A stretch of DNA of 64,000 nucleotides from NCBI GenBank assembly GCA_038230255.1, contig JBBRNP010000006.1:124001-188000 (forward strand), written 5' to 3'. Shown piece by piece: positions 1 to 8,631 of the stretch. The notes below the pieces were generated by a model. It did not search any database, was not told the DNA's origin, and was given only the letters and a program-made list of their open reading frames with translations. The position numbers and the translations under genes were made by a program. Source of the stretch: AV40 sp038230255 (GTDB taxonomy: Bacteria; Verrucomicrobiota; Verrucomicrobiia; Chthoniobacterales; UBA10450). Position 1 is the first letter of the stretch; every line of letters begins with the position of its first letter.

Positions 1-428
1 CAGATTAAATCGATAACTTTGATGCCGGTCTCGAGGATCTGAATTTTTGTGTCCTGATCGGTCAATTCCGGCGCCGGGCGATGAATCGGGTAGCGCTTGG
101 TGAATTTGACCGGGCCGCGATTATCGACCGCTTCACCGGTGACATTGAACAAGCGGCCGAGCACGCCTTCGCCCACCGGCACGCTGATTGGTGCCCCAGT
201 GTCGTTGACGCTCATCCCGCGCTTCAAACCTTCGGTCGACGACATGGCGATTGTCCGGACCCAGCTTTCGCCGAGATGTTGTTGCACTTCGAGTGTGAGC
301 TTGGTCGGGTTGCCGTTGACTTCGTACTCGATCTCGAGCGCGTTGTAGATTTTCGGCAACGATTTCGTGTCCGCAAATTCGACGTCCACCACCGGACCGA
401 TCACTTGAACGATGTTTCCTTTATTCAT
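1..428 (-). CDS. atpD: ATP synthase F1 beta subunit, N-terminal part (cut by window edge)
   Basis: Catalytic beta subunit of the F1 headpiece. The minus strand reads MNKGNIVQVIGPVVDVEF from an ATG at 428, the typical beta-subunit N-terminal beta-barrel, and stays open to the window edge. Only about 142 codons are present, so the Walker A site lies outside. It follows atpG by 9 bases in the usual atpA-G-D order. The identity is clear from the N-terminal motif and the operon position; the rest of the protein cannot be assessed. Confidence 0.95.
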   Translation of the reverse strand, partial: MNKGNIVQVIGPVVDVEFADTKSLPKIYNALEIEYEVNGNPTKLTLEVQQHLGESWVRTIAMSSTEGLKRGMSVNDTGAPISVPVGEGVLGRLFNVTGEAVDNRGPVKFTKRYPIHRPAPELTDQDTKIQILETGIKVIDLI

Positions 429-437
429 AAATTTTAA

Positions 438-1313
438 CTAACCGCCGAGCGCCATTTGCGCGGTCGCGATCTCGAGCAGCTCGGTCGTAATACTGGCCTG
501 GCGCATTTTGTTGTATTCGAGAGTGAGATCCTTGATGAACTCCTTCGCGTTGTCGGTCGCGTTCTTCATCGCCACCATTCGGGCGCTGTGCTCGGACGCG
601 CGCGCGTCGAGGATCATTTGGAAAACCTCATGCTGAATGTAAAAGGGCAACATCGCGTCGAGCACGACCTCGGCATCGGGCTCGAAAACATAACCGAGCA
701 TTGGATCGACACCTTCCGCCGCGCCCTCGGTCGATTCGCCCTTGGGCAAATCGAAACTGCTGATCGGCAACAACGTCTCCACCACCGCCCGTTGATTGAT
801 CGTGTTGATGAAATGGGTGTAGAGAACGGAGACCTTGTCTACTTCGCGATTGAGGAATTTCTCCGTGGCAAATTTCGAAATCGCTTTGGTTTCGACGAAG
901 CTCGGCGAGTCCTTCAACTCGAAATCGGCCAGCAACTCGCGCTTTGTCCGGGCGACGAACTGCCGCGCTTTTCTCCCCGTGACGATAAACGACGTCTTCG
1001 TCTGATCGAAATTTCCAACTTCACGAAAAAGATTTGTGTTCAGCGCGCCGGCCAAGCCTTTGTCGGTGCTGATAATCAAGACGAGCTCCTTCTTCACCTC
1101 ACGAATGTGAAGTAACGGATGCAGCGTCGGGTCTGTTCGCTTTTGCAATGAAACAAGCACTCTGTTCATCAAGGCGGCGTAGGGACGTCCGGCGAGAGCG
1201 TGCTGTTGCGCACGCCGCATCTTCGAAGCCGCGACCATCTGCATCGCCTTCGTGATCTGCGCGGTGTTGCGGATCGATTTGATCCGGCGCCGTATGTCCT
1301 GTGTGTTTGCCAT
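438..1313 (-). CDS. atpG: ATP synthase F1 gamma subunit
   Basis: Central rotor shaft of F1, coupling ring rotation to catalysis. The 291-residue protein starts MANTQDIRRRIKSIRNTAQI and continues TKAMQMVAASKMRRAQ, the family's N-terminal helix. It ends with the matching C-terminal helix (ARASEHSARMVAMKNATDNA, then LTLEYNKMRQASITTELLEI), which pairs with it as the coiled coil. Length is normal for the family. It lies between atpA and atpD in the operon, 17 bases after atpA. Confidence 0.97.
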   Translation of the reverse strand: MANTQDIRRRIKSIRNTAQITKAMQMVAASKMRRAQQHALAGRPYAALMNRVLVSLQKRTDPTLHPLLHIREVKKELVLIISTDKGLAGALNTNLFREVGNFDQTKTSFIVTGRKARQFVARTKRELLADFELKDSPSFVETKAISKFATEKFLNREVDKVSVLYTHFINTINQRAVVETLLPISSFDLPKGESTEGAAEGVDPMLGYVFEPDAEVVLDAMLPFYIQHEVFQMILDARASEHSARMVAMKNATDNAKEFIKDLTLEYNKMRQASITTELLEIATAQMALGG

Positions 1314-1330
1314 TGCTCGTTAGGCCAAAA

Positions 1331-2863
1331 TTATTGCCAGGTCGTTTTGAAGTCTTCCATCGCGCTCTTGAGCTGTGATTCGAGATCTTGGTCGAGTTGC
1401 CCCTTTTCGCGGATCGCCTTCAGCAAACTTTCCTTCCGCGTTTGCAACCAGTCCTGAAGCTTCAATTGAAACTCTTTCACGCGATCGACCGGCACAGGAT
1501 CGAGATAGCCGTTTTGCATCGCCCACATGACCGCGACCTGGTCTTCAACCGGGATCGGGTTGTATTGCTTCTGCTTGAACAGCTCGACGATGCGCTGACC
1601 GCGTTCGAGGCGCGCTTTGGTCGCCGCGTCTAGGTCGGAACCGAATTGCGCGAACGCTGCGAGCTCGCGGAATTGCGCCAAGTCGAGCTTCACTTTGCCC
1701 GCGACCTGCTTGATCGCTTTGATCTGCGCAGCCGAACCGACGCGGCTCACCGACAAGCCGACCGAAATGGCCGGACGTACGCCCTGATAAAAGAGATCGG
1801 TCTCGAGATAAATCTGGCCGTCGGTAATCGAGATGACGTTGGTCGGAATGTAAGCCGACACGTCGCCTGCTTGCGTCTCGATGATTGGCAGTGCGGTTAG
1901 CGATCCGCCGCCGAATTCCTCCCCGACTCGGGCGCTGCGTTCGAGTAAACGCGAATGCAGATAAAACACGTCACCGGGATACGCTTCGCGACCGGATGGC
2001 CGCTTCAGAACCAGCGAAACCTGCCGATATGCGACCGCGTGTTTCGACAAATCGTCATAGATAATGAGCGCGTCCATTCCGTTGTCCATGAACCACTCGC
2101 CCATCGCAGCCCCGGCGAACGGCGCGAGGTATTGATTCGTGGCTGTGTCCGACGCAGGCGCGGATATGATGGTCGTGTACGGCATCGCGCCTTCGCGTTC
2201 GAGAACATCGAGTGTGCGCGCGACGTTGGAATTCTTCTGACCGATCGCGACGTAGATGCAATAAAGCGGCCGATAATTCTTGTCGCCTCCTTCTTCGGCG
2301 GCCTTGTTCAAGCGCGCCTGACTGATGATGGTGTCGATCGCGATCGTCGATTTTCCAGTCGCGCGATCGCCGATAATGAGCTCACGCTGGCCCCGACCAA
2401 TTGGAATCATCGCGTCGATCGCCATGATTCCGGTCTGAACTGGCTGACTCACACTCCGGCGCTTGATGACGCCCGGGGCTATTTTTTCCAGTGGATAAAA
2501 TGTTTCGGTCTTAATCGGACCCTTATCGTCAAGGGGGAGACCGATCGTATTAACGACGCGACCGAGAAGCGCTTTGCCAACAGGGACTTGGAGAAGTTTT
2601 CCCGTTGTTTTAACTTCGTCGCCTTCGGAAATTTTGGTTGATTCGCCGAGCAAAATGGCGCCGACTTCGGTCTCCTCCAGGTTCAAGGCGAGCCCGAACA
2701 CACCGTTCGGAAACTCGATCATCTCGTTGAGCATGACGTCGCTTAGGCCTTCGATGCGGGCGACGCCGTCGCCGGTTTCTCGGACAACGCCGACATTGCT
2801 CTTGGATGTCGATGTTTTAAGTCCGGCGATTTTCGTTTCAATCTCTTCAAGAATACTGCTCAT
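1331..2863 (-). CDS. atpA: ATP synthase F1 alpha subunit
   Basis: Non-catalytic nucleotide-binding subunit of F1. The 510-residue protein has the beta-barrel N-terminus, a Walker A loop GDRATGKSTIAIDTI, the ALIIYDDLSKHAVAYRQ segment, and the alpha-specific stretch PAISVGLSVSRVGSAAQ with the conserved Ser-Arg contributed to the catalytic site. Length matches the family. It starts at an ATG 12 bases after atpH, in the conserved order H-A-G-D. Confidence 0.98.
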   Translation of the reverse strand: MSSILEEIETKIAGLKTSTSKSNVGVVRETGDGVARIEGLSDVMLNEMIEFPNGVFGLALNLEETEVGAILLGESTKISEGDEVKTTGKLLQVPVGKALLGRVVNTIGLPLDDKGPIKTETFYPLEKIAPGVIKRRSVSQPVQTGIMAIDAMIPIGRGQRELIIGDRATGKSTIAIDTIISQARLNKAAEEGGDKNYRPLYCIYVAIGQKNSNVARTLDVLEREGAMPYTTIISAPASDTATNQYLAPFAGAAMGEWFMDNGMDALIIYDDLSKHAVAYRQVSLVLKRPSGREAYPGDVFYLHSRLLERSARVGEEFGGGSLTALPIIETQAGDVSAYIPTNVISITDGQIYLETDLFYQGVRPAISVGLSVSRVGSAAQIKAIKQVAGKVKLDLAQFRELAAFAQFGSDLDAATKARLERGQRIVELFKQKQYNPIPVEDQVAVMWAMQNGYLDPVPVDRVKEFQLKLQDWLQTRKESLLKAIREKGQLDQDLESQLKSAMEDFKTTWQ

Positions 2864-2875
2864 GGTTTTGGTTGG

Positions 2876-3268
2876 TTAAAGTTGTTGTTTAAGGCGTTCC
2901 AGGCGGTCGCGGAGCGTGCCGTCCCAGACATCGCTCCCCACGCGCACGCGCACGCCGCCGAGAAGCGTTGGATCGACAACGAACTCGGTGGTCAGATCAT
3001 TTCCAAATTTTCTCTTGAGGCGCGCGCCAATATCGAACGCTGCCTGGGGACTCAGTTGAATCGCGCTCTCGATTCTGGCGTGACGCTTTTCGATCTCGAG
3101 CCGAAGCAAGCGCCTGAAGTACTGCAACACGGCCATGAAATGACGCGGACGCTTTGAAATGAGCGATTGCACGACCGACGCAACTTTGCCGCGGTCAAGT
3201 TGGCCGTCGGTAAAGCTGGCGCGCAGCATTTCCCGGGAAAGCCGACGGATTTCCTTATTAATCTTCAT
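2876..3268 (-). CDS. atpH: ATP synthase F1 delta subunit
   Basis: Peripheral-stalk subunit joining the b subunits to the top of F1. The 130-residue product is shorter than the usual 175-180 residues and lacks most of the N-terminal helical domain. The C-terminal end is typical of the family: DPTLLGGVRVRVGSDVWDGT, then a terminal LRDRLERLKQQL. Its ATG overlaps the atpF stop (TGATG), so translation is probably coupled. Identity rests on that C-terminus and operon position. Confidence 0.88.
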   Translation of the reverse strand: MKINKEIRRLSREMLRASFTDGQLDRGKVASVVQSLISKRPRHFMAVLQYFRRLLRLEIEKRHARIESAIQLSPQAAFDIGARLKRKFGNDLTTEFVVDPTLLGGVRVRVGSDVWDGTLRDRLERLKQQL

Positions 3269-3807
3269 CAGGCTACCTGGCGCGCGGTCTCTTCTTGCAA
3301 ACGCTTTTGGTCTTCCGGGGTCAGCACTTTGCCCGTAACTTTCGCGGTCGTATCAACGACGAGGCGGCCAATTTCGCGTTTCAATGTTTGCATTTGGCGC
3401 TCATGCTCGAATGCTGCCGCTTCCTTCGCCTTGGCCAGGATTTGCTCGGCCGCAGTGATGGCTTCCTGCTGTTTGCGCTCAGCCAGATGCGAACTGCTCT
3501 CGCGCGCTTCGTCGATCATTCTTTGCGCATCGGCGTTCGCCTTCGCCACAATTTCCTGATAACGCTTTTCCGCTTCAGCGAGTTCCTTTCGAATCTTTTC
3601 CGCGTTAAGCATTCCTTCTTCAATTTTTCGCCGGCGATCTTCGAGCACGGCCAGGATCGGCTTGTAGGCAAATCGCCGCAGGAGAAAGGCAACGATCGTG
3701 AAGCTAATCACCTGCGAAAGGAACAATTCCCAATTCCATCCGAACGTGTCAGCCGTCTCTTTCAACGTGTCGGTGAAACTCGCAGCAGCGAAAAATGTCA
3801 GATTCAT
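3268..3807 (-). CDS. atpF: ATP synthase Fo b subunit
   Basis: Peripheral stalk of the synthase. The 179-residue protein has one membrane helix near residues 24-45 (WELFLSQVISFTIVAFLLRR), then a long charged, alanine-rich helix predicted to dimerise as a coiled coil (KIEEGMLNAEKIRKELAEAE and onward). It lies between atpE and atpH and overlaps the atpH start. Only one b-type gene is visible, so the stalk is probably a b2 homodimer. Confidence 0.94.
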   Translation of the reverse strand: MNLTFFAAASFTDTLKETADTFGWNWELFLSQVISFTIVAFLLRRFAYKPILAVLEDRRRKIEEGMLNAEKIRKELAEAEKRYQEIVAKANADAQRMIDEARESSSHLAERKQQEAITAAEQILAKAKEAAAFEHERQMQTLKREIGRLVVDTTAKVTGKVLTPEDQKRLQEETARQVA

Positions 3808-3847
3808 AATTAAACGTCAGTGCAGCGAACGTGGCCGCCCCGAAAAC

Positions 3848-4069
3848 TCAGTGCGCCAGGTAGAGCGCGTAAAACACAATCGCCTCGGTGAAAGCGATCG
3901 CCAGGATCGCCTGCACCAAAATGGGTGTGGCTGCTCCAGGATTGCGTCCTACCGCCGACGAGGCGCCCAAGCCAGTCAAGCCGACGCCGATGCCGCAGCC
4001 CAAGGCCGCGAGGCCGACGTGAATGTTCCCGATGTTTCCGGTCAGTTCCGCCAATAATGCTAGTGTCAT
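3848..4069 (-). CDS. atpE: ATP synthase Fo c subunit (proton-binding ring)
   Basis: Ring-forming proteolipid. From the ATG at 4069 it is 73 residues with two membrane helices. The first carries the glycine-rich packing motif GCGIGVGLTGLG, followed by the polar loop GRNPGA. The second carries the ion-binding glutamate in AIAFTEAIVFYALYL. No Gln is seen in helix 1 and no Ser/Thr follows the Glu, so the residues look like the proton type rather than the sodium type (inference). The open frame extends upstream to 4111, but that start would add a charged tail not expected for this family. Confidence 0.95.
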   Translation of the reverse strand: MTLALLAELTGNIGNIHVGLAALGCGIGVGLTGLGASSAVGRNPGAATPILVQAILAIAFTEAIVFYALYLAH

Positions 4070-4126
4070 AGTTTGTAGGTTTGCTTTCGCGCGCTCGCGG
4101 ATTTTCCACAAGCATCGCCGAAATTG

Positions 4127-5035
4127 TTAATGGTGTGGTTCGTGTCCTGGTTCGTGTTGCGCAATCAGGAGGGTAAAGACAGCCGTCAGGAGCATGAAAA
4201 CGAGCGCCTGCACGATTCCAACGAGCAGTTCCATGAAATAAAACGGAATCGGAATCAGCCAGGAAAGCATCGGGACCATGTTCGACATCGCCTCCAAAAT
4301 GCTTTCGCCGGCATAAACATTTCCGAATAATCGGAAGCTGAGCGAGATCGGACGGAATATGATCGAAACAATTTCCAGCCATCCGACCATGAAGAAGATC
4401 ACTACCATCACAATCTTCATAATCCCGGACGTCTCGCCTTTCGGGCCAAAAATGTGCATCAGAAATCCGCCGACACCGTTGGCTTGAATCGCCCAGACGA
4501 CCCACAGAACGAAGAAAATCGCGGCCATCGCCGTGGTCATATTCAAGTCGGCGTTACCACCACGGAGCAGCGGCCGATCGATGTGAAAATTGCCGGTCGG
4601 ATCGTAATGGCCCCAACCAATCGTTCCGACGCCCGGTAACAGACCGAACCAGTTCACGAATAAAATAAAAATGAAAATCGTGGCAAAGAACCAAAACGTT
4701 TTCTTCACCAGCTCGCGACCGATGATCGACTCAAGAAAATTATGGAGGCTCTCGACCAGCCACTCCCAAAAATTTTGAATGCCGCTCGGAATGAGTTTGA
4801 TTCTGCGCGTTGCCGCTTGGGCAAAAACAATGATCGCAGCGGCGACGATCCATGTCACCAGCATTGAATTCGTGATCGCAAAGTGGCCGAATTGCACCAG
4901 TGGAGCGGCTTTCAGCGGCACGCCTTCGTGCTCAACTTGCGCGGGCGCTGCTGTTTCCGCCGCAAAGGCAGAGCTCGCCAGCGTTGCACTGCACACCAGC
5001 GTCAGGATCGACATCAGTAAATAACGGTTGCGCAT
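4127..5035 (-). CDS. atpB: ATP synthase Fo a subunit
   Basis: Static proton channel facing the c-ring. The 302-residue protein begins with a signal-peptide-like segment (MRNRYLLMSILTLVCSATL, ending in SSAFA), then about five or six membrane helices. The essential arginine lies in SLSFRLFGNVYAGE. The last helix includes a VFMLLTAVFTLLIAQHE segment. It is the first gene of the operon. No atpI or atpZ precedes it; the 151 bases up to obg hold no gene and probably the operon promoter. Confidence 0.96.
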   Translation of the reverse strand: MRNRYLLMSILTLVCSATLASSAFAAETAAPAQVEHEGVPLKAAPLVQFGHFAITNSMLVTWIVAAAIIVFAQAATRRIKLIPSGIQNFWEWLVESLHNFLESIIGRELVKKTFWFFATIFIFILFVNWFGLLPGVGTIGWGHYDPTGNFHIDRPLLRGGNADLNMTTAMAAIFFVLWVVWAIQANGVGGFLMHIFGPKGETSGIMKIVMVVIFFMVGWLEIVSIIFRPISLSFRLFGNVYAGESILEAMSNMVPMLSWLIPIPFYFMELLVGIVQALVFMLLTAVFTLLIAQHEPGHEPHH

Positions 5036-5186
5036 TTCGATTGTCAGCCAAGTGGCACAGGCATCCCGCCCGTGATCTCTCGCGCTCCGAACTCGAGCCG
5101 CGAATCATGACGCGAATACCAAAGCCGTTTTTGTCCGAATGACAAGCGACTTTCGGCAAAATTTTGCAGAAAATCGACTCGCAGAG

Positions 5187-6251
5187 CTACGCTTCCAACC
5201 ACTTCGCCAGCTTCGTTTTCAATTCGTCAATCCCCTCACCTTTTGCCGCCGAGACCGGGACGATGTCGATTTTGGAAAATTTTTTGCGAAGCGCCTGAAA
5301 ATTCTCTTCCGCGTCCGGTAAATCCATCTTGTTCGCGATCACAAACCAGGGACGCTGCGAAAGGAGCGAATCGTAAAGATCGATCTCCTTGCGCAATTTC
5401 TGAAGATCCTCGACCGGATTGCGGCCTTCGCTTCCGGCCACATCGACAACAAACAGAAAAATCCGGCAGCGCGTGATGTGGCGCAGAAATTCGTGACCAA
5501 GCCCCAGCCCGCGATGCGCGCCTTCAATCAAGCCGGGAATGTCGGCGATTGTCGCGCGGCGATACTCTGAAAATTCCACCACGCCGATGATCGGATGCAA
5601 CGTCGTGAACGGGTAGGCGGCGACTTTTGGTCGCGCGGCGGAGATTTTTCGAAGCAACGTCGATTTGCCGGCATTCGGATAACCGACCAACCCCGCATCG
5701 GCGATCGTGCGCAGTTCTAATAGAAAGTGACCCGACTCGCCTTCTTGGCCTTCGGTGTATTCACGCGGCGCGCGATTACGCGAGCTTTTGAAATGCACGT
5801 TGCCCTTTCCGCCAGCGCCTCCGTGACAAAGCAGGAACTCCTGGCCGTCGCGTGTAAGATCGACAACCGCATCTTCCGCATTCGACATTGAGCGTTCGAC
5901 GCCTGCCACGCCGTAGCCGGGCGAAGGCGGGTCGGACGCGGCGCGTTTTCTATCTTCCGCAGGCCAGACGATTGTTCCAACCGGCACCTTCACGACCTTC
6001 GACGGCGCAGATCGCCCGTGCATTTTCTTGCCCATACCATTCCCACCGCTTTTCGCCTTGATGATGGGTTCGTAGAAGAGGTTAGAGAGATTATCGGTGT
6101 GCCGGTCTGCGCGGAAAATCACGTCACCGCCACGACCGCCGTCGCCGCCATCGGGTCCGCCTTTCGGCACAAATTTCTCCCGCCGAAAGCTGACCGAGCC
6201 GCGGCCGCCGCTGCCCGCTTGCGCAAAAACTTTAATCCGATCGACAAACAT
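5187..6251 (-). CDS. obg: Obg-family GTPase
   Basis: Ribosome-assembly and stress-related GTPase. The 354-residue protein has the glycine-rich Obg fold at residues 1-160 (FVDRIKVFAQAGSGGRGSVS, then GGDGGRGGDVIFRAD), followed by a G domain. G1 is GYPNAGKST, G3 is DIPGLIEGAHRGLGLG, G4 is NKMD and G5 is SAAKGEG. It ends soon after the G domain, so there is no C-terminal OCT or TGS extension. The neighbouring atp operon lies downstream on the same strand, 151 bases away. Confidence 0.96.
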   Translation of the reverse strand: MFVDRIKVFAQAGSGGRGSVSFRREKFVPKGGPDGGDGGRGGDVIFRADRHTDNLSNLFYEPIIKAKSGGNGMGKKMHGRSAPSKVVKVPVGTIVWPAEDRKRAASDPPSPGYGVAGVERSMSNAEDAVVDLTRDGQEFLLCHGGAGGKGNVHFKSSRNRAPREYTEGQEGESGHFLLELRTIADAGLVGYPNAGKSTLLRKISAARPKVAAYPFTTLHPIIGVVEFSEYRRATIADIPGLIEGAHRGLGLGHEFLRHITRCRIFLFVVDVAGSEGRNPVEDLQKLRKEIDLYDSLLSQRPWFVIANKMDLPDAEENFQALRKKFSKIDIVPVSAAKGEGIDELKTKLAKWLEA

Positions 6252-6300
6252 TTCCTATTTTTTTCTTAAACAATTGGAGGGTTCAACCGTCGAAGTATCT

Positions 6301-6702
6301 ATGCGACTCCAACGCTTAATCTTAGTCGGTTTCCTTATCTTTGCCGGTTTTTGCTACGCTCAAACCTCACCAACCTCGACGCCCATGCCCGAAGCCGCCG
6401 AAACTGGAATTGAAGGCGTCATTACGCTTTCCCCTACTCATCCTGGACCGGTCAGACCTGGCATGATCAGCTCGAAGCCGGTGGCCAATGCGGCGTTTGT
6501 TGTCGGTAACGAAAACGGCGCGATCGCAGAGTTCACGACCGATGGGCAGGGCCAATTCAAAGTCTCCGTCCCGCCGGGTCATTACACCGTCACCAAGAAA
6601 GATCAGCAAAAAGGAATCGGTCGCTACGGACCGTTCGATGTCGATGTTACGGCCGGGCAGATGACCAAGGTCCAGTGGCAGTGCGATACTGGGATGCGCT
6701 GA
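6301..6702 (+). CDS. Secreted protein with carboxypeptidase-regulatory-like fold
   Basis: A 133-residue protein of unknown role. It has a signal peptide (MRLQRLILVGFLIFAGFCYA, residues 1-20), then a threonine/proline-rich stretch. One beta-sandwich-like repeat follows, with GIEGVITLSP, GQGQFKVSVPPGHYTVTKKD and FDVDVTAGQMTKVQ. This pattern is typical of carboxypeptidase-regulatory-like or transthyretin-like domains, which are often surface-exposed. The frame is open upstream to 6097, but the ATG at 6301 sits exactly before the signal peptide. It is divergent from obg. Confidence 0.7.
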   Translation: MRLQRLILVGFLIFAGFCYAQTSPTSTPMPEAAETGIEGVITLSPTHPGPVRPGMISSKPVANAAFVVGNENGAIAEFTTDGQGQFKVSVPPGHYTVTKKDQQKGIGRYGPFDVDVTAGQMTKVQWQCDTGMR

Positions 6703-6779
6703 GCAATGTAAGGTTAGGTCCGACTAAGCCGATCATTTCTGCTTGTCGCTTTTCCAACCCTTCGGCAAAACTGCGCGCC

Positions 6780-6890
6780 ATGAGGCCATCAGTTTTTCTG
6801 ACTGCGTTGATTGGATTGGGGCTGATCGGATGTGGCGGAGGCGGGTCGGGCGTGACCGAGTGGAGCCCGGAGGCTGCGATGGATCATTGA
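6780..6890 (+). CDS. Tiny putative lipoprotein (36 aa)
   Basis: Starts MRPSVFLTALIGLGLIGCGG. A short signal peptide ends in the lipobox LIGC, with the acylatable cysteine at residue 18, followed by a glycine-rich linker. A frame beginning upstream at 6675 has no signal-like start. At 36 residues it resembles the small entericidin-like or orphan lipoproteins frequent in Gram-negative genomes. No function can be assigned, and it could be a chance frame. Confidence 0.4.
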   Translation: MRPSVFLTALIGLGLIGCGGGGSGVTEWSPEAAMDH

Positions 6891-6944
6891 AAACAATTGA
6901 CGAATTGACTGCGACAAAGCACGACCACTAATCTCGGCACCTCT

Positions 6945-8105
6945 ATGAAAAATCTTCTCCGCCTCCTGCTCTGTTTATCACTCAGCGTCTTCGCAGTGGC
7001 CCGCGCGGTATCACCCTCCAAGGCACTTAGTACGACAGCAAAGACGGCGAAGGCAGGCGCACAGAAGAAAGAGACTGGGCAAAAGGCCGACGCCAAGTCG
7101 CTGCTCCACAGCGCCAAGAAGGCCGCGGCGGCAATGATCAAGAACGCGCGCGCGGACAAAGCGCTCGATCCGAAAAAACCAAAGAATAAACCGTTTTGGA
7201 AATCGGTCCATCTCGTCGTCAAGAATTTGAAGACCGCCGAAGCCGGACTCACGGCCAAGAGCAACGATTTCTTCAAAGGCATCGCCGACGCGCGTGAAGC
7301 CGAAGAGCAGTTAAAAGTTGATTGGCAGCTGACCGATTCGAAAAATAAGAAGGTGATCGAGTATGGGAAGACACTCGGTCATGCGCTGGCTGTTTTGCGG
7401 ACAGATTTTTCCAAAGAGGCCAAGCGAAAGAAAAAAGGCGGCGACCTGACCGAGAAGGAGAAGGCGCAGTTTGAGAAGATCAAAGCACAGCAGAAGGACC
7501 TACTCGCCAAGATCAAGAAGCTCGAAGGCGAAGCGAAAAAGGACAAAGCGCTCGAGAAAGGCCTGGCTGAACTTAAAAAACAGGCGAACCACATTCTAAA
7601 AGAACCGGCCACGGTCGACGCGTATATCGCCACTATTTACCTGCTCGATGTTCAGATCGGTCTGATTCGGGGTTACGAATACTACGTCGACAAAAACTGG
7701 CGGGCTGACTGGGTTTTGCTCGAGAACATTGAGAAGACTTACGAGACGAATTATTCGGAATGGGAAACCTCGGTTTCGTACAATTGGACGGAAGTAAATA
7801 ACGGCGTCGACATCTACGAGGGTGAAGAGGTCGATGTCAGCGAGCCGGTCTCAGAGGAAGAGATCAACAGCGAAGATTCCTACGCCGAAAATGAATCGTT
7901 CGACATGAGCGAAGCCGAGGAGGACGAAGTTGCCGCTGACGAAGACACCGATGCCGAAGTCGATTCCGACAACACCGCCGATGACGATAGCATGGAAGAT
8001 GCGTCGGACGATGAAGGCGAAGACATGAGCGATGATAGCGGGGACGACGGAGGCGGAGATGATGGCGGTGGCGATGATAGTGGTGGCGATGACGGCGGAG
8101 ATTGA
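6945..8105 (+). CDS. Secreted lysine-rich protein with a long acidic Gly/Asp tail
   Basis: A 386-residue protein of unknown function. Residues 1-22 form a signal peptide (MKNLLRLLLCLSLSVFAVARA). Residues 25-230 are rich in lysine and alanine and probably helical (KAQFEKIKAQQKDLLAKIKK). Residues 230-290 are aromatic-rich (GYEYYVDKNWRADWVLLENI). The last 95 residues are almost entirely Asp, Glu, Ser and Gly, ending in GDDGGGDD repeats. The strong charge split (basic body, acidic tail) suggests binding of cations or intramolecular pairing; this is inference. Composition makes homology calls unreliable. Confidence 0.65.
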   Translation: MKNLLRLLLCLSLSVFAVARAVSPSKALSTTAKTAKAGAQKKETGQKADAKSLLHSAKKAAAAMIKNARADKALDPKKPKNKPFWKSVHLVVKNLKTAEAGLTAKSNDFFKGIADAREAEEQLKVDWQLTDSKNKKVIEYGKTLGHALAVLRTDFSKEAKRKKKGGDLTEKEKAQFEKIKAQQKDLLAKIKKLEGEAKKDKALEKGLAELKKQANHILKEPATVDAYIATIYLLDVQIGLIRGYEYYVDKNWRADWVLLENIEKTYETNYSEWETSVSYNWTEVNNGVDIYEGEEVDVSEPVSEEEINSEDSYAENESFDMSEAEEDEVAADEDTDAEVDSDNTADDDSMEDASDDEGEDMSDDSGDDGGGDDGGGDDSGGDDGGD

Positions 8106-8191
8106 TCGAGATTCCTGAGCTCTCAAAGTCCGATATTGTTCTTGCTCACACCCGAGCAGTCCGTTAACCCTGCACGCTCAACGTCTTAAAT

Positions 8192-8629
8192 ATGATATCC
8201 CTGATTCATTTCGTGCCGTGTTCGTTTTTAGCGCAAGAAACGTCTTTCGATCACTCGACTTCACAGAATCCTCCTGGCCCAGTGTTTTGGATCTGCTGGG
8301 CGGCGTTCGTGATCCTGATGGTCGCCTCGATGTGGAAAGTGTTCAGCAAAGCAGGTCAACCGGGCTGGGCCGCCATCATTCCGATCGTGAACGTTTACTT
8401 CATGTGCAAGGTCGCTGGCCGACCGGGCTGGTGGCTGCTGCTGATGCTGATCCCACTGGTCAACTTCATTATCGCGATCATTCTGAACGTCGACATTGCC
8501 AAGCGCTTTGGCAAAGGCGTCGGCTTCGCGATCGGCATGCTCTTCCTCCCATTTATCTTTTGGCCGATACTTGGATTTGGCAGCGCCCAATACCAAGGCG
8601 GACCGCCGTCGATACCGACGACAGTCTGA
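8192..8629 (+). CDS. Small polytopic membrane protein (DUF5684-like)
   Basis: A 145-residue protein with about three membrane helices: FWICWAAFVILMVASMWKVF, WWLLLMLIPLVNFIIAIILN and FAIGMLFLPFIFWPILGFG. Between the first two lies the characteristic KAGQPGWAAIIPIVNVYFMC, and after the second a DIAKRFGKG segment. This pattern is common in the DUF5684 / signal-peptidase-I-associated small membrane family. Function is unknown. It is preceded by an 86-base gap and converges on the enoyl-CoA hydratase gene, 2 bases apart. Confidence 0.7.
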   Translation: MISLIHFVPCSFLAQETSFDHSTSQNPPGPVFWICWAAFVILMVASMWKVFSKAGQPGWAAIIPIVNVYFMCKVAGRPGWWLLLMLIPLVNFIIAIILNVDIAKRFGKGVGFAIGMLFLPFIFWPILGFGSAQYQGGPPSIPTTV

Positions 8630-8631
8630 TT

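Noticed and set aside
81..437. Plus-strand open frames over the atp genes (for example 81-437, 456-1115, 1955-2641)
   Set aside because: They are antisense shadows of atpD, atpG and atpA, whose conserved motifs are on the minus strand.
1314..1330. GCTCGTTAGGCC between atpG and atpA as an integron core
   Set aside because: No partner R'' box or hairpin and the position is inside a conserved operon.
2336..2350. GCGATCGC-type (HIP1) palindromes as the dominant genomic word
   Set aside because: Only a few copies were noticed, far fewer than TGTCGATCT.
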